Positions 10,356 through 21,818 of a stretch of DNA of 28,846 bases are shown piece by piece (within the stretch, counting starts at the first letter, position 1; each line of letters begins with the position of its first letter). The stretch comes from Saccoglossus kowalevskii (taxonomy: Eukaryota > Hemichordata > Enteropneusta > Harrimaniidae). The notes under the pieces were generated by a model. The model did no database searches and had not been told where the DNA came from. It saw nothing but the letters and a program-made list of their open reading frames with translations. The stretch is taken from the NCBI RefSeq assembly GCF_000003605.2, contig NW_003115460.1, positions 114,847 through 143,692 on the forward strand, read 5' to 3'. Position numbers and translations under genes: made by a program.

Positions 10356-11490
10356 CAATCATATTCGCTTCTTGTAGGTATGATCTTATTGTAAAGCATG
10401 GAACTGGATCGAATAACTGCCTTCAAAGGGTGCCTTTGTGACATTTGTATTAATGAATTTGTGCATTGTTCCCTTCTTGTTGGGTATTGTATATGTTCTA
10501 GATTTGTGAGAATTCCTATTTTTCCAAAAAAAAATTGTACGATTTTTTTTCACGCCAGAAAGGAGATGGCAATTACAGCGAACTAACGATTTTTTAGAGA
10601 TTCATTTTTTTTTAGGTGTTTTATTTTCTTTTCCGCTACACCGATTTCCATCTCTCATCAATTTGATATATATATTTCGAAGACGGGATTACATAAAACG
10701 AACTTTTCAACACCGTATTATCTTGATCCTTTCGTGGTAATTTCAGCGTGAACAAAATCGTATCTTCTCAGTCAGCAATTCAGTGTATTAATATCTTAAT
10801 CAGTTTCCATATTTTTACAATTATCGTAATGCTATTTTTATTTCTTTAAAAAAAACACTCGACGTTGAAATGATATTATTTTTTTCTTCAACACACCCTT
10901 CTATTGCATCGTTTCAATTTTGCTTCGGCGCTTGAATGACTCTCAAGTTATGATGGTCTGAAGCTTGCCGAGACTCATGAATATTTCACGGCCTCACATG
11001 CGGCACGTTTCCGACCCCGTCACTGCCCTCTCGCAAACCATATTTCCATTGTTAATATTGCATGTTATCCCATCGCATCAGACAGCGCAGCTTTCCGATC
11101 CATATTTCCAGGCATAGACCGCTGCTAATTGCGTGACGTCTTTTTGTCGCTAGCATGCATCACAAGCAATTAACGCAAACAAGCAAATAAGAATGACTCT
11201 ACAACGATGCAAGAGGCAAACAGAAGAAGAGGCAAGGAACCTCAAAGATCGTTTACCGGTACGAGAAGCTGAATGTTTAAATTGAAACGGAAAGTTGACT
11301 TAATGAAGTCGCTCTCCATATGTAATTTCTCGTTAATTCCGGCAAATAAGTGGTGCGGTGGCCGCGGGGGGTTGTATTTGATATTAATGTAACCCGTGCT
11401 GATTCATTTATTGGTACACAGGTTTCTTCATTACATCATGTAATAAACTGAAACGTAAATTTATTAAAAATCGACAATTGTTGAAATAAA
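10356..11490 (+). other. Likely 3' untranslated and flanking region of the 483-aa gene
   Basis: No open frame follows the stop. The first AATAAA hexamers downstream on the plus strand are at 11442-11447 and 11485-11490, the latter leading into an A run and then a T-rich tract after 11517, which would fit a polyadenylation site. That would give a 3' UTR of about 1.1 kb. Between about 10920 and 11350 the sequence is of higher complexity than its surroundings, with TAATTG/AATTAA motifs (homeodomain-type) and CATATTTCC twice. The 3' end placement is inference. Confidence 0.4.
11442..11490 (+). terminator. Candidate polyadenylation signals (two AATAAA)
   Basis: AATAAA at 11442-11447 and again at 11485-11490 are the first such hexamers after the stop codon at 10355. 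They are followed by A-rich and then T-rich sequence. This is a standard eukaryotic poly(A) signal layout but is untested here. Confidence 0.35.
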
Positions 11491-12635
11491 AAAAAAAAAC
11501 ATTTTTAATGTAATGTTTTTTTTTTTTCATTGTATTTTCTCTTCTCCGCCATATCTATTCTCTAAGTGATCTCAAATGTTTTGAATAGCCGGGCACTATG
11601 GTGACCAAAATTGTGATGCTGAGTTCTTAATCATATTTTGGTTATAACAGTGTATAATATATATGTTTGATAATTAGACCGACTGGTACAAGGCTACACA
11701 TGTCAGATAAATTAAATCGGTTTTGAAATCAACGTAGCTGTTTCATATACACTGAATGAACTCTTGAGAACACGAAATTTAATTAAAAGTAAGTTTCAAG
11801 GCGCATGTTGTCGCCACTTCTTCACTTATACGACATTTGTATCGTGAGAATTATTGCTTCACTTTGCCGATATTACAAAATAAATATATTGCTATTTCTT
11901 TTAAAATGTTAGCCATATAATTTAATACACACTGTTCACGCATTACTGCACTATTATCATATCATATGCATGCATATCGCAAACCAAATTCACACGTGTT
12001 TGGAAAAATCCACCACGACATTTAGCAACTTTCAAAACCCTACCAAACGACCGACTCAGTGCTCGAATATTGCAAATTAGAACTCACGCTCGTATTATCA
12101 TGCTAGAAATATTGGCCATTATCTTAATATTCCATGCTAAGTACGCGCCACGTTAAGTAATGCTACGCCTTGAAGCTATTAACAACGAAAACTTGGATGT
12201 GTGGCAGAACGTGTTAAGTATACCTGTAAAATCCGAGGACAATACATTGCGTCTTTTGGGAAGGTTCAAAAAAATATTTGCAATATGCCCCGACATTTCA
12301 AGGACATGCCATCTGATACGGCATCTGAGACGGAGCCAATATATGTACATATAAACCGTACATCACAGAAACTAATATTTCTTCAAGTGTTTTAATACGT
12401 ACATCAATACTGTATCTCTCTACCGCTTTATGAATCACAGTAGATATAATTCCCCCTTCCGCCTCCCGAAAAGAAAATACCAAAAAAGGGAGAAAAAAAA
12501 ACGAAAAATAAAATTACACATAACAAAACACGAGTAGAGATATGATTTAAGAGGATTGATATGTACATATCTATTTTATGATTAGTCATGATTATTGCAG
12601 ATAGCATCGTCTGTATATTTCCTTAAGAACGATGT

Positions 12636-12648
12636 CGACCTTTGACCC
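12636..12648 (-). promoter_or_regulatory. DR1 nuclear-receptor half-site pair (near consensus)
   Basis: On the minus strand this reads GGGTCA-A-AGGTCG, two nuclear-receptor half-sites as a direct repeat with 1-bp spacing and one mismatch in the second half. DR1 elements are bound by RXR, HNF4 and COUP-TF type receptors. Function is inferred. Confidence 0.25.
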
Positions 12649-13130
12649 GAGAGCGCTAATTATATAATACCTCAGCAACGCACATCGTGATTGCCATTGT
12701 TCTATGCCGAGAGAAGGATGGAGGGGAGAAATTCCGGGACAGGAAATGACGAACGTCAGACCGGAAATTGAATGCTTTATCTCCGTGGCTGTGTGTATTT
12801 TTTTTTATTTAACTGTATAGCGATATTTGTATAATACTAGCTATAATACAGACTATGTATGTATTGCTATTATATGATTATACCAGTACAAGATGAGAAC
12901 AAAAAACAGCCGCCCTCCCTTAAAATACAATGGTGTGTCCTCATTTATACCGTGAATTATTCAGACAAGGGGGGACGTCGTGAATTATGGAACATCTTTG
13001 CACGTTACATGTAAAATTATATAAAAGTGAATTGAAGCAGATGATTGCTTATGTGGCGGATGTATCGTATTACCTTGCTCTCCGTGATAGGCTTCTTCCT
13101 CTCTAATTATGAAATTTCCTTTAATATGAC

Positions 13131-13142
13131 AGTCACGTGACT
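13131..13142. promoter_or_regulatory. 12-bp palindrome AGTCACGTGACT (extended E-box)
   Basis: A perfect 12-bp palindrome containing GTCACGTGAC, the sequence described as the CLEAR/M-box type E-box for MITF/TFE factors. It is isolated from any confident gene. Confidence 0.3.
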
Positions 13143-13280
13143 ATTTCCATCTAACACAAGTCGATTTCCCGCGGCTCTACTTATTGTTGCAATATTACTG
13201 TAAAAACCAGTAGAACCCGGATGTAGATAGACTGTCTTTTCGAGATAGTTGCTACGCGGATTTCAAGTGTGGAAAAAGAA

Positions 13281-13390
13281 TAGAATAGAATAGAATAGAA
13301 TAGAATAGAATAGAATAGAATAGAATAGAATAGAATAGAATAGAATAGAATAGAATAGAATAGAATAGAATAGAATAGAATAGAATAGAA
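13281..13390. repeat. (TAGAA)22 pentanucleotide microsatellite
   Basis: Twenty-two uninterrupted TAGAA units. The minus-strand translation (ILFYS repeated) is an artefact. Absence of interruptions suggests the array is young or actively slipping. Confidence 0.98.
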
Positions 13391-14947
13391 AACGTCATAG
13401 TTCAAAGCAGATTAGATAAAAAGAGTTTTTGAGTTTACCATTGTGAGTGTTGTTTATACCGACATGTGAGTGAAAACAACGCTTTGAGGCATTAGTACGG
13501 AAAACGGAAAGTTTATTACTATGCCAATGGCGGTCATTTGTATTTGCTGAGATACTGTGAAATACTTTATTTTCGCTATTTTCACTAAAGGGATGATTCA
13601 GTGAAAACAAAATCTAGTAAATATACAATTTTTCCTATATTTTATATTCCACTCATCATAATCAGTAGAAAATAAATTCCATCATAAAAGAAACACACAG
13701 TAACGCATTTCAGCGAAAATTAATTCCAGCTAAAATAAAGTATTTTACAATGACGTTCTATCCGAATAGATTACATTATAAACATGTTGTACATTACCAT
13801 TAATTCAAAAATATGGGGACTGCAGATGTGTTTCTTTCTCATGGGATCTCGTTTAGTCACGAAAAATCAAAAGAATAAGAAATATCAAAATTTATACAAA
13901 TGTGTAAAATTGTGGCTCTAAACTTGAATTCAGCATTGAACTCGCTGTGCGTATTTGTATTTGCGATGAATATTCAAGTTTGTTTACGGTGAATTTACAG
14001 AACTCAAGAGTACCATCGGCGTGTAGCGTCACGTGATCATGAATGGTCGTGAATATTAAAAAGCAACAATAGGAAGGGAAAAAAACATAGTACGTGTGTA
14101 ATGCGTTGATGAGTAAAGATTGATAGTACAAGATTCAGAATTCTGATAATACATTAAATTACCAGAGAATGGGAGCCGAGGGATTATAAATATATCCGCA
14201 ATTGATATGAGCGGAAAGAGATAACATAATTTGGAATCAGAATTATTAGAAATATTTTGTATTATTCTCAGCCAACAACACAGTGCGCTGCACATTATTC
14301 ACCCCCTCCAGAATACCATAATATTTCCGCCAATATTTTTTTTTCTAAAACGTTTCTGTTAATTTGTGACCATAGACTATATGATTTGATAATAATTATT
14401 GAACAAAAAAAAAACAATTTCGTGACAAGAGTTGACTCTTTCGCTGAACAAGTCAAAAAGCATATATAGAAGAGCATTTCGATATCAACTGATAATTAAA
14501 GACGGACATACTGACTATTTTTGTTTTCGATTCGACCAGCTGATTTGTGAAATCAGTTGGTTACTTCTATATGATCTTAATGAGACTGCCTTGCGCAAAG
14601 AAACATTATATTCTACGAGTGAACGTTATGCCTGGGTAAATTTATAATTCATGAACGGAAAAAAAATATATTCGTGATATAAAGTGAAAGGTAATACTAC
14701 TTTATAGCCTCAAACGCTGCAATTAACTTTGGGAAATCTTCCACGGAAAATAAGGAGTTGACTTCATTTCGTTTGTGAATTTGCAGCGGACATTTTGCGC
14801 TATTTCAACTTGTTTTTTTCGTGACCATACATAAATATTATGTTATTTTGAGTGTCATATCAATACTGACATAGCCATTCTCTCAAAAAAACACAAATAA
14901 ATACATATAACCTTTATAGATTGTACACTGCTGTATATATAACGATA
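13391..14947. other. Noncoding AT-rich stretch
   Basis: Only short overlapping frames on both strands, all AT-driven. CACGTG occurs at 14030-14035 within GTCACGTGAT. I see no gene. Confidence 0.55.
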
Positions 14948-15221
14948 CTAACAAAAATAGAAATCTGATACGATGTCAATATCACTGTAAAACGAGGCTA
15001 CATCATCGAAACGAAGAGCGACTTTCTTTTCGAATTGTCGCAATATTTGTGATAATATTAATGGCCAAGGTGCGGCATCCAAGAGACGAGCTTTATATAC
15101 TTTTGCCCGAATTTCGTTTAATTTGCTGATGCCACTGCACCTCGAGGGTCTAAAGCTCACGCTTAATAGGTTTCGCGCCTCGTCTGTGGTAATTTGTGAA
15201 GATTGTTCGGTGGCTCTCTCG
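14948..15221 (-). CDS. Possible terminal exon, unidentified
   Basis: A minus-strand frame is open from 15235 down to a stop ending at 14948, about 95 codons without any methionine, so it would have to be an exon and not a full gene. A possible 3' splice site (GGTGCAG) sits just above 15221. The translation has mixed, non-repetitive composition with alternating charged and hydrophobic residues (for example ITTDEARNLL, KVYKARLLDAAPWPL, FEKKVALRFDDVASFY), unlike the hydrophobic frames typical of this AT-rich DNA. No family recognised. It could be chance. Upstream exons were not found. Confidence 0.25.
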
Positions 15222-15393
15222 CTGCACCTATTAGGTCACCCGCCAAGCAGCGCTCTGTAGTCTTAAGACCCCCTGCATTCTTTTTACTGGGGGCAAAATA
15301 ACATGCGCTCACCAGCCACGATAACAGTGTTTCCATTCACTGTGCTCATTCAAATCGTATATCACACCGTCTACCTCGCAAATCATGTATTAA

Positions 15394-15465
15394 ATCATAT
15401 TATATCATTAGAAATATCATATGTAATAATATCCTATCATATTATATCAAAATATCATATCGCTC
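15394..15465. repeat. Imperfect direct repeat, about 43-bp period
   Basis: ATCATATTATATCA occurs twice, each copy followed by AAATATCATAT. It is low-complexity AT-rich sequence. Confidence 0.6.
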
Positions 15466-15596
15466 TTTCGACTTGGTTGTTGTTTATCAGCATGCTTTGT
15501 TATTTAACACTATAAGTGAATTAATAATTCATAAAGCGACATTTTGCCTTATTTTTATTTTAAAAAAAACATATTCGTTCCACCATAAATGCAATT

Positions 15597-15838
15597 TAGG
15601 TGGGAACGGAATCGCCGACGCCACGGAGAACGACATAGCTGGCGACACGTATGCCCGCGACCTGGCTGACATGGTAAAACAACAGCCTTTCACGGCAACT
15701 GACGTTTATACATTCACACGCACCGCCGGCGTTGTCTTTGCTAACAACCGATATTTCAACTTGAAGATGATGCGTGATCATGAAAAAAACACACGAAAGT
15801 ATCGAAGTTTTAAGAGTTTCTTTTTCAGCAAAGATTGA
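15597..15838 (+). CDS. Possible terminal exon, unidentified
   Basis: After a possible acceptor (TGCAATTTAG ending near 15599) the plus frame reads GGNGIADATENDIAGDTYAR and continues for about 80 codons to TGA at 15836-15838. The first 60 codons use many C/G third positions (GCC, GAC, ACG, AAC), in contrast to the AT-rich surroundings. The composition is balanced and acidic to basic, as in a real protein. The opposite strand is also open, so the strand is not certain. A GN..AD pattern faintly recalls the end of a retroelement RNase H domain but there is not enough to call it. No upstream exon was found. Confidence 0.3.
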
Positions 15839-16237
15839 TATTATCCCCACAATTGATAATGCACACTGGGTTCAAATTGTCTAAATTTGAATATGCTCTT
15901 GGCGTATCAAGATACAACTTGAGGATTTGAAATAATCCATCACCTTGGTAACACGCGACAGCTTTTTTTTTTATTCGCCTCTGGCGGTACAAATATGATA
16001 CGTCCCAATCAGGTTTTGGAATGTACCATCATTCTCAAAGGGGATGGGGTGGTAAAGACTTAAGTTGAGAGGGAAAAAACAGGCATTATCCATGTTATAG
16101 TACATAAGACTGTATTATCGTGACCATGTGATGATTTAAGTGTAACGTACTGTTCGGTCCGAATACATCATCAAGTCCGACATGTCTGTTCATCCTCGTT
16201 CGCGGCTATTCGTGGCATAATCAATAACACTTTTCCA

Positions 16238-16259
16238 ATATATATATATATATATATAT
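16238..16259. repeat. (AT)11 microsatellite
   Basis: Uninterrupted AT dinucleotide run. Confidence 0.95.
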
Positions 16260-16685
16260 CTTCAAATCACAACTTAGCAGCAAATGAGGGTATTCAAAAG
16301 TTGGTAGTGGACATGACGTCTCGTGTGCGTGGTTACTGACCTAAACAGAAATCCCTATAGATGGTCACGGTACATTCTAACGCATGTGCAATAACGTGTG
16401 GAGCATTTTTTTAACTGACGCAGACGTTGCAAGACAACGGTTGTCGAAATATATTGTTTTTTAATAATAATGATTACTGTGAAACGATAATAATATCAAA
16501 ATTGAACACTCAAGTATGTGAGTATGCGAATATAGTGACAGGGTTTTCTGAAAGGAACTGAAGAATAAACATAAATCAGATTGATGATAAATATACCCCC
16601 TCATAGTTACGGTCAGACAAATTCTTACTCCCCTCCGTTATGACCTTTCCAACTAATCAAGTCCTCTATCCAAGAAACATGTCTA

Positions 16686-16704
16686 TGACGTCAAAATGAC
16701 GTAG
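16686..16704. promoter_or_regulatory. CRE (TGACGTCA) plus half-site
   Basis: A perfect CREB/ATF palindrome at 16686-16693 is followed by TGACGTAG at 16697-16704. Another perfect TGACGTCA occurs at 22982-22989. No confident gene is adjacent to either. Confidence 0.25.
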
Positions 16705-18390
16705 TTGGGTGTAATCGATGTAGTCGTTCGTCGTTTAAAATAACTCCTCTATAACAACGGACAACGTTTTTTATTGTCTGGCACCCATGATCAAAACAAT
16801 GTCGACGGTGGCAGCTGAGTACATCTACATACAATCCCTCTATAGACGGGACTGTGTTCTACGTCACCAATTCGCTCCACCACCAGAGGACGCGACTTAG
16901 AATGACGATACAGTCAGTTGCCATGCCAATGAGTTATATTTGTGACTGCATTCACCTTTTATCATTTTATTTATGTTCATGTATTGTTTTGTTCCATGCA
17001 ACGCTTTCCAATTCACTAACAGTTAGAATCAGCCGAAGAGTACGACGATCGATCACGTCTACACTGATTTCTACTGAAGACCACGTGATATTTCAAATCA
17101 CACGTTCCACTAGTTCGTAATAATTAATTCTTTGACATAACAACTCCTCTCGTCCGACCGGAAACTAAAAGTGGTACAAATTAGGGAATCGGATGTAATA
17201 ATTAGTAATTTTTTTACGAATGTCTTTCCCTAGACGAACATGTTTTCAATATTATATGACATTATACCATTAATCTTCAACATATAGCAGCGCCGTGAGA
17301 TTATTTCCAGATCTATATTGACATGGAAAAGTGACGGTATATGTGTTGTTATTAAGACGATTCTGAAGCATACTCATAAATTCATGTGAAAATTGATAAA
17401 AAATACTTTTTAGTATTTAGTGTTTAAATTGGTATATATCCGCCCATGTGAACAGTATTCACCATTGGACACATTTTCATATGTTGTACGGCGCTATGTT
17501 TAAAAAAACAAATGCTATTAGATTAGCTCATTACTAAAACGGAGATTTGAAAAAAAAAATAAAACAACAAAATGTAACATGTCAGTCACGATGCCCAATG
17601 TGTTTGTTCACCACATGTTACCACGCACTTGTGAGAATTAGACCCACCACAGGAAAGTGTAGTTTTACTAAGAGTTAACCACGGGGTATGATGACGCTTA
17701 CCGGATTAAACGGCACTGTTTTTAGCAAAACTCTGCGGCCCGCAGGAACGATGAGTTTTACTAAAAAACAAATCGGTGTAATCGATAAGCGTCTGAATAA
17801 CCCGCTGAATACACCACAAAATCGGCTAGTTTCACTAGTTTTTTTTTTTTTTTTTTTTTTTTTAATTTTCGACAGACCCAATCGTGGTTGCTGTGTGCGT
17901 ATATTACGTAACTCCGTTTGTGCCCATCTACAATATATGAGAAATGTGTTCATTGCAACACCGCCGTAAACGAGAAAAGTGCCGAGTCTCGCCACGATGC
18001 CCGCCATAGTCGGCAATTATTCGTACCGGAAAAAGTGAGTTATCAAACACAGACCTGCATATTTTTTAAATTTGTAACATTTATTAAGCATTTAAAATAA
18101 AACAGAACACGTTTTTGCCGGTATTAACAACTTTAAATGCCGAAATTCGTGTTTTTTTCTACCTGATGAATTATTCATGTATGTATGTAAATGACGTCGG
18201 AAAAAGACCAATCACGTCATGCGACACCCCCCCTGGTTTGTGCAGATGAGCGATGGGTCGATGATTAGAAAAAAACACTGACGATCCGGATGTACCGTGA
18301 GCACCTGATACAATGCGTGTATAATCACAGTTCACTCGTTACATGCAGGGGTAAGCTGCACTCTCACGCACTTTTTATTTTTAATATAAC

Positions 18391-18408
18391 GCCAGACGTC
18401 TGGCCAGA
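18391..18408. repeat. Overlapping perfect palindromes
   Basis: GCCAGACGTCTGGC (18391-18404) is a perfect 14-bp palindrome and overlaps TCTGGCCAGA (18399-18408), a perfect 10-bp palindrome. It contains CAGAC and GTCTG, the half-sites of Smad-type elements. Role unknown. Confidence 0.6.
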
Positions 18409-20209
18409 GTCTTCTAAATCGTACTTTCGCTGGTGCGTTATAGTGTGATCAATACAGATACGTAATAATTGGCCCAGAATACCATACAAAGAAATTTCGA
18501 CAAAATCTGGATATTTAAATTTATGATTTACATTTCCCGTAAATACACTGAATAACTGTCCGTGTCATCGTAGGGTGAGGTAAAGCAATCCGAAGAAGAA
18601 AAAAATGTCAGTCCTCGTTATTGTTATTGTCGTTGACTCCGTCGAAAAATAGTTCTTGCTGTTAACTCAACTCAGCAGTGTTTATCCAATTTCATCTTCA
18701 AATTCGGGAATCTTATCAAACACTATGAAATGTCAACCAAGTTTGAATATTGGTGTAACCAGCGTAATTTTCAAGATATGACGTAAGATGTGGCTGAAAT
18801 AAAACAATTCTTGGATGTGTAAATCAATCTGTTTAAAATCTGATGTATTGTCCTGCGTGAATTTATTTTATTTTAATTTTACTATATATTTTTATTATTA
18901 TTATTTTATTTTTATTGTAATTGTTTTCTTTTTATTATTATTACATACATCTTACGTATGGGTTTATCTATCGCCACATATTTGTTGAATTTTGCGATTA
19001 CCAACCCCTTAAACGTCCAGCAAATAAATAATAAAATAAAATAAAGTAAAAAAATGTATGATCATAATAATTATACACATATTTAAATTAAAAAAATAAA
19101 GCCCGAATTAAAATCTGATTATAATCAGATCGATGTAGAAATAAGCTGACAGAATGAAGACATTTATAAAGCTGATAATGAGAACATACTTTCCTAGATC
19201 TGTCAAATTAAATAATTGTAGTAAAACCGATATGTTGTTTTCATTGTGAGTATAAATACAAAACGTATCAAGTACATTGCAGTTTTCCACCTTTTTCGAA
19301 TCAGGCAAGGTTTTTTTCTTATTGTGTTTTATATATATATATTACTGCTCTATTATTTGATAACTTTCAGTGGTTAAAATCAGCAAACCATATTAGTTCT
19401 TCAAGTTGGAAAACAAAACAAAACGTTATATTGAGCGTAGTGATTGTTTGCACTCGAGGGATAGAAACATAAATTCCAATATTAATTTTGGGAAACCGGA
19501 GCGGCATAACTTTCCCCTGCGACAGCGCATATTGTTCCGCGTGATTTGATAATTACTTTTTATATAGTAGTTCCAAACGGTATAACCATATTTCGTGTTA
19601 TAATGTAGTTCTCCACGACGAAATCGGATATCACAATAACAGTTTCGCGAAGCTTATATCGCGTGAAATATGTGCCTTGACTAGAATTAATTTACTTAAT
19701 GTCCAAGATTATAACATAATATTCAACTAGAGAACAAACATAATTTAATGGCTGTTGCAGGCACCATATCTGACAAAATATTATCTAAATATCAACTCAG
19801 TCTGGAAATGAACAATTTCATTTTAATGAATTCGATATTATTGATAGCTTTTACAACTGACGTGAAAACAATGACCCCGACCTCGAGAATACGTTTTATG
19901 TTTCATTTGTTTGCAAAGCGACAAATGATGTCTGTATGTGATGAAGAGTTGGACTGTATTCGATAAACTCCCGCGGATGAAACTCGATACTGCGCATGTC
20001 AATACTATTGTCCATATAAGGTTACAATGTCCCATATATAGAAACATATTCTATTATTGCGTCATAGGTCTTTATTATTGTAAAAAAATACTCAAACTAA
20101 TACTAATCCCACTCACAGTACATTAAATATTATTGACCAAATATGGCCATGTGTGAACGAACACTAAATATGACACCAAAATCACTCGGAATTAGTATAA
20201 TCGGGACCG

Positions 20210-20222
20210 AGGTCAGAGGTCA
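20210..20222 (+). promoter_or_regulatory. Perfect DR1 element
   Basis: AGGTCA-G-AGGTCA, two perfect nuclear-receptor half-sites spaced by 1 bp (RXR/HNF4/COUP-TF type). No confident target gene is nearby, so function is inferred from the motif alone. Confidence 0.35.
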
Positions 20223-20628
20223 GATACCAAATTGAGCTCATCGTGTATTGAAACGAGATATACCAAAAACACTCACCGTTCTCAAATCATGATATACTGC
20301 GCATCTAACGAGTCCATTTACAGTCGTACATAGACAGAAATACCGTATAACATAATTACAATTAAGCCTGTCCTATCCTCAAACCACACCCCGAAAATGC
20401 ATAATAATAAAATATATTTTAGAAGAAGCAGAAGAAAAAAAATGCTTGAGGAATTCAATTACGTTGGAACGAGACTTGTCCACGGTGCCAAGAAAGGTAC
20501 AACCGACCAAACCAATCTGCTAATTACTAGCACGTTCAGGGATTTTCTTTCTTGTTTTTTTTCGCCGTCACTTGCTTGAAAAAAAACGCCAAAAGTCATG
20601 CTTTGTTCGAGTCACTTGATTAGACTAG

Positions 20629-20907
20629 CTATCCGTATTGGAGGATTTTGTTTGGTGGTATTAAATGTGCATCCATATACTCGCGTTCGCCATCGGTAAC
20701 CTTGTGATGGAAATCAGGTGTCAGAAACGTACGGCAGGCCAACAGATTTATCATGATATAGTGTAACCCGAGGACTGGTTTTTGAAAAAGGATATAGTAA
20801 AATACATCATGATGTGCGTAGCTGAACGGGGAAATATATAAGAGTGTCATCTTCCCAGGAGTGTTTGAATAATTAATAAAGTGAGCACGATATTGTTGTC
20901 CCCTCAT
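20629..20907 (-). CDS. Possible small ORF or exon, unidentified
   Basis: An ATG-started minus-strand frame of 92 codons ends in TAG. The translation is non-repetitive, and its C-terminal part (FHHKVTDGEREYMDAHLIPP and on) is charged and looks less random than other frames nearby. The middle contains hydrophobic, aromatic-rich stretches. No domain is recognised and no splice or poly(A) context is clear. It could be an orphan small protein, an exon or a chance frame. Confidence 0.2.
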   Translation of the reverse strand: MRGQQYRAHFINYSNTPGKMTLLYISPFSYAHHDVFYYILFQKPVLGLHYIMINLLACRTFLTPDFHHKVTDGEREYMDAHLIPPNKILQYG

Positions 20908-21038
20908 GTCATCTTATAGGTATCACACTACCATTAGATTTAGTATCAAGACGTGGGTCGAATGTAATCCTCTCTGGAAGAAAAACTTTTGCAATCGATG
21001 AGAAGATTATGTAAATGAACATTATACCACAATCAATC

Positions 21039-21166
21039 AGATCAAAGATGGTCGCCTGGCAGCCATTTTCTTATGTGGCACACATATCATAAATGGATAG
21101 ATGTTCATTTTGTGATTTGATTAAAGACACGTGCATGATGATTTTGTTTATGATTAGATCAAAGAT
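21039..21166. promoter_or_regulatory. Two TCF/LEF-type motifs AGATCAAAGAT
   Basis: The same 11-mer AGATCAAAGAT occurs at 21039-21049 and 21156-21166, both on the plus strand. It contains the Wnt-effector TCF/LEF core ATCAAAG. The second abuts a hAT-like transposon end, so its last 8 bases could instead be a target-site duplication. Confidence 0.25.
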
Positions 21167-21210
21167 CAGGGGCGGATACAGGATTTTTTTTATGGGGGGG
21201 GGGGGGTCCA
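21167..21210 (+). mobile_element. hAT-like transposon terminus (single end)
   Basis: CAGGGGCGGATACAGG followed by a T run and a G run is the form of the 5' end of many animal hAT-superfamily nonautonomous elements (terminus CAGNGGCGG). The eight bases before it (TCAAAGAT) would be one target-duplication copy. No matching inverted end was found downstream. The C run at about 21782-21800 could be the mirrored interior of a decayed right side. Confidence 0.45.
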
Positions 21211-21818
21211 AACTTTAAAATCGCCAGACAAAGTTACTGATTTTTTTTATATTATACAAAAACAAATTGAATACATTTTTCAACGGTGTGTAGTCTCATA
21301 CTTTTGTGACATACATCATATTACGCACCTATGTTTATTTGTAAGACTATCTTCCAAAGATTGTATCTGACAAAAATTAAAATAATAAGCAAAATAATAA
21401 ATATAAATATTAGATCGTTATTATTATTAGAGTCTAGTATATATCTAGTATATATTTTAGATTGCAGTCATTTAATGAACCTGATTTCTGTTGATACTAA
21501 ATTAGCCTATTATTGACTCTCAATTACTGACCACACACTGCAATGTCATTCAGAAACAAATTACCTGGTCACACGACCTGTGATTTGAATATCCAATTTT
21601 ATTGCATATGTTATGCATGGAGCAATACATATCCATAGCAGTTCAATTTATGTTCTAAAAAACTTGCAGCCATCTTGCTTTTTGATCATATTACTGTATT
21701 TTAAACATGAATAACATCTACTCTGATTGCAACGGAGTCTGTGCCATTAACAAATACTTGTTGCCCCTCACATAGTGTGCCACCCCCCACCCCCCCCCCC
21801 GTTATCGAGTCTACTGTT

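Larger units (their letters stand above)
11491..13280. other. Noncoding stretch
   Basis: No supportable gene. Three overlapping frames of 60-65 codons at 12153-12395 occur on both strands and do not look selected. A CACGTG lies at 11993-11998. CGACCTTTGACCC at 12636-12648 is a near-perfect DR1 on the minus strand. The 14-mer-like palindrome AGTCACGTGACT lies at 13131-13142. Confidence 0.5.
15839..20628. other. Long noncoding stretch
   Basis: No supportable gene in 4.8 kb. Contents: (AT)11 at 16238-16259, a full CRE TGACGTCA at 16686-16693 with a TGACGTAG half-site 11 bp later, CACGTG at 17082-17087, a T23-class tract at about 17840-17862, overlapping palindromes at 18391-18408, and TTTTATT/ATAAA low-complexity arms at about 18865-19055 that could fold back imperfectly. 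A perfect DR1 lies at 20210-20222. Frames over 17675-18016 are open on both strands and interrupted by the T tract. Confidence 0.5.

Noticed and set aside
13181-13405. Minus-strand frame with repeated ILFYS
   Set aside because: It is a translation of the (TAGAA)22 microsatellite.
15597-15838. RNase H tail of a non-LTR retrotransposon
   Set aside because: Only a loose GN..AD pattern is present, and no other conserved residues or reverse transcriptase sequence are nearby.
17675-18016. Overlapping frames of 93 and 113 codons on both strands
   Set aside because: Both contain homopolymer-encoded Phe/Lys runs from the long T tract and neither resembles a protein elsewhere.
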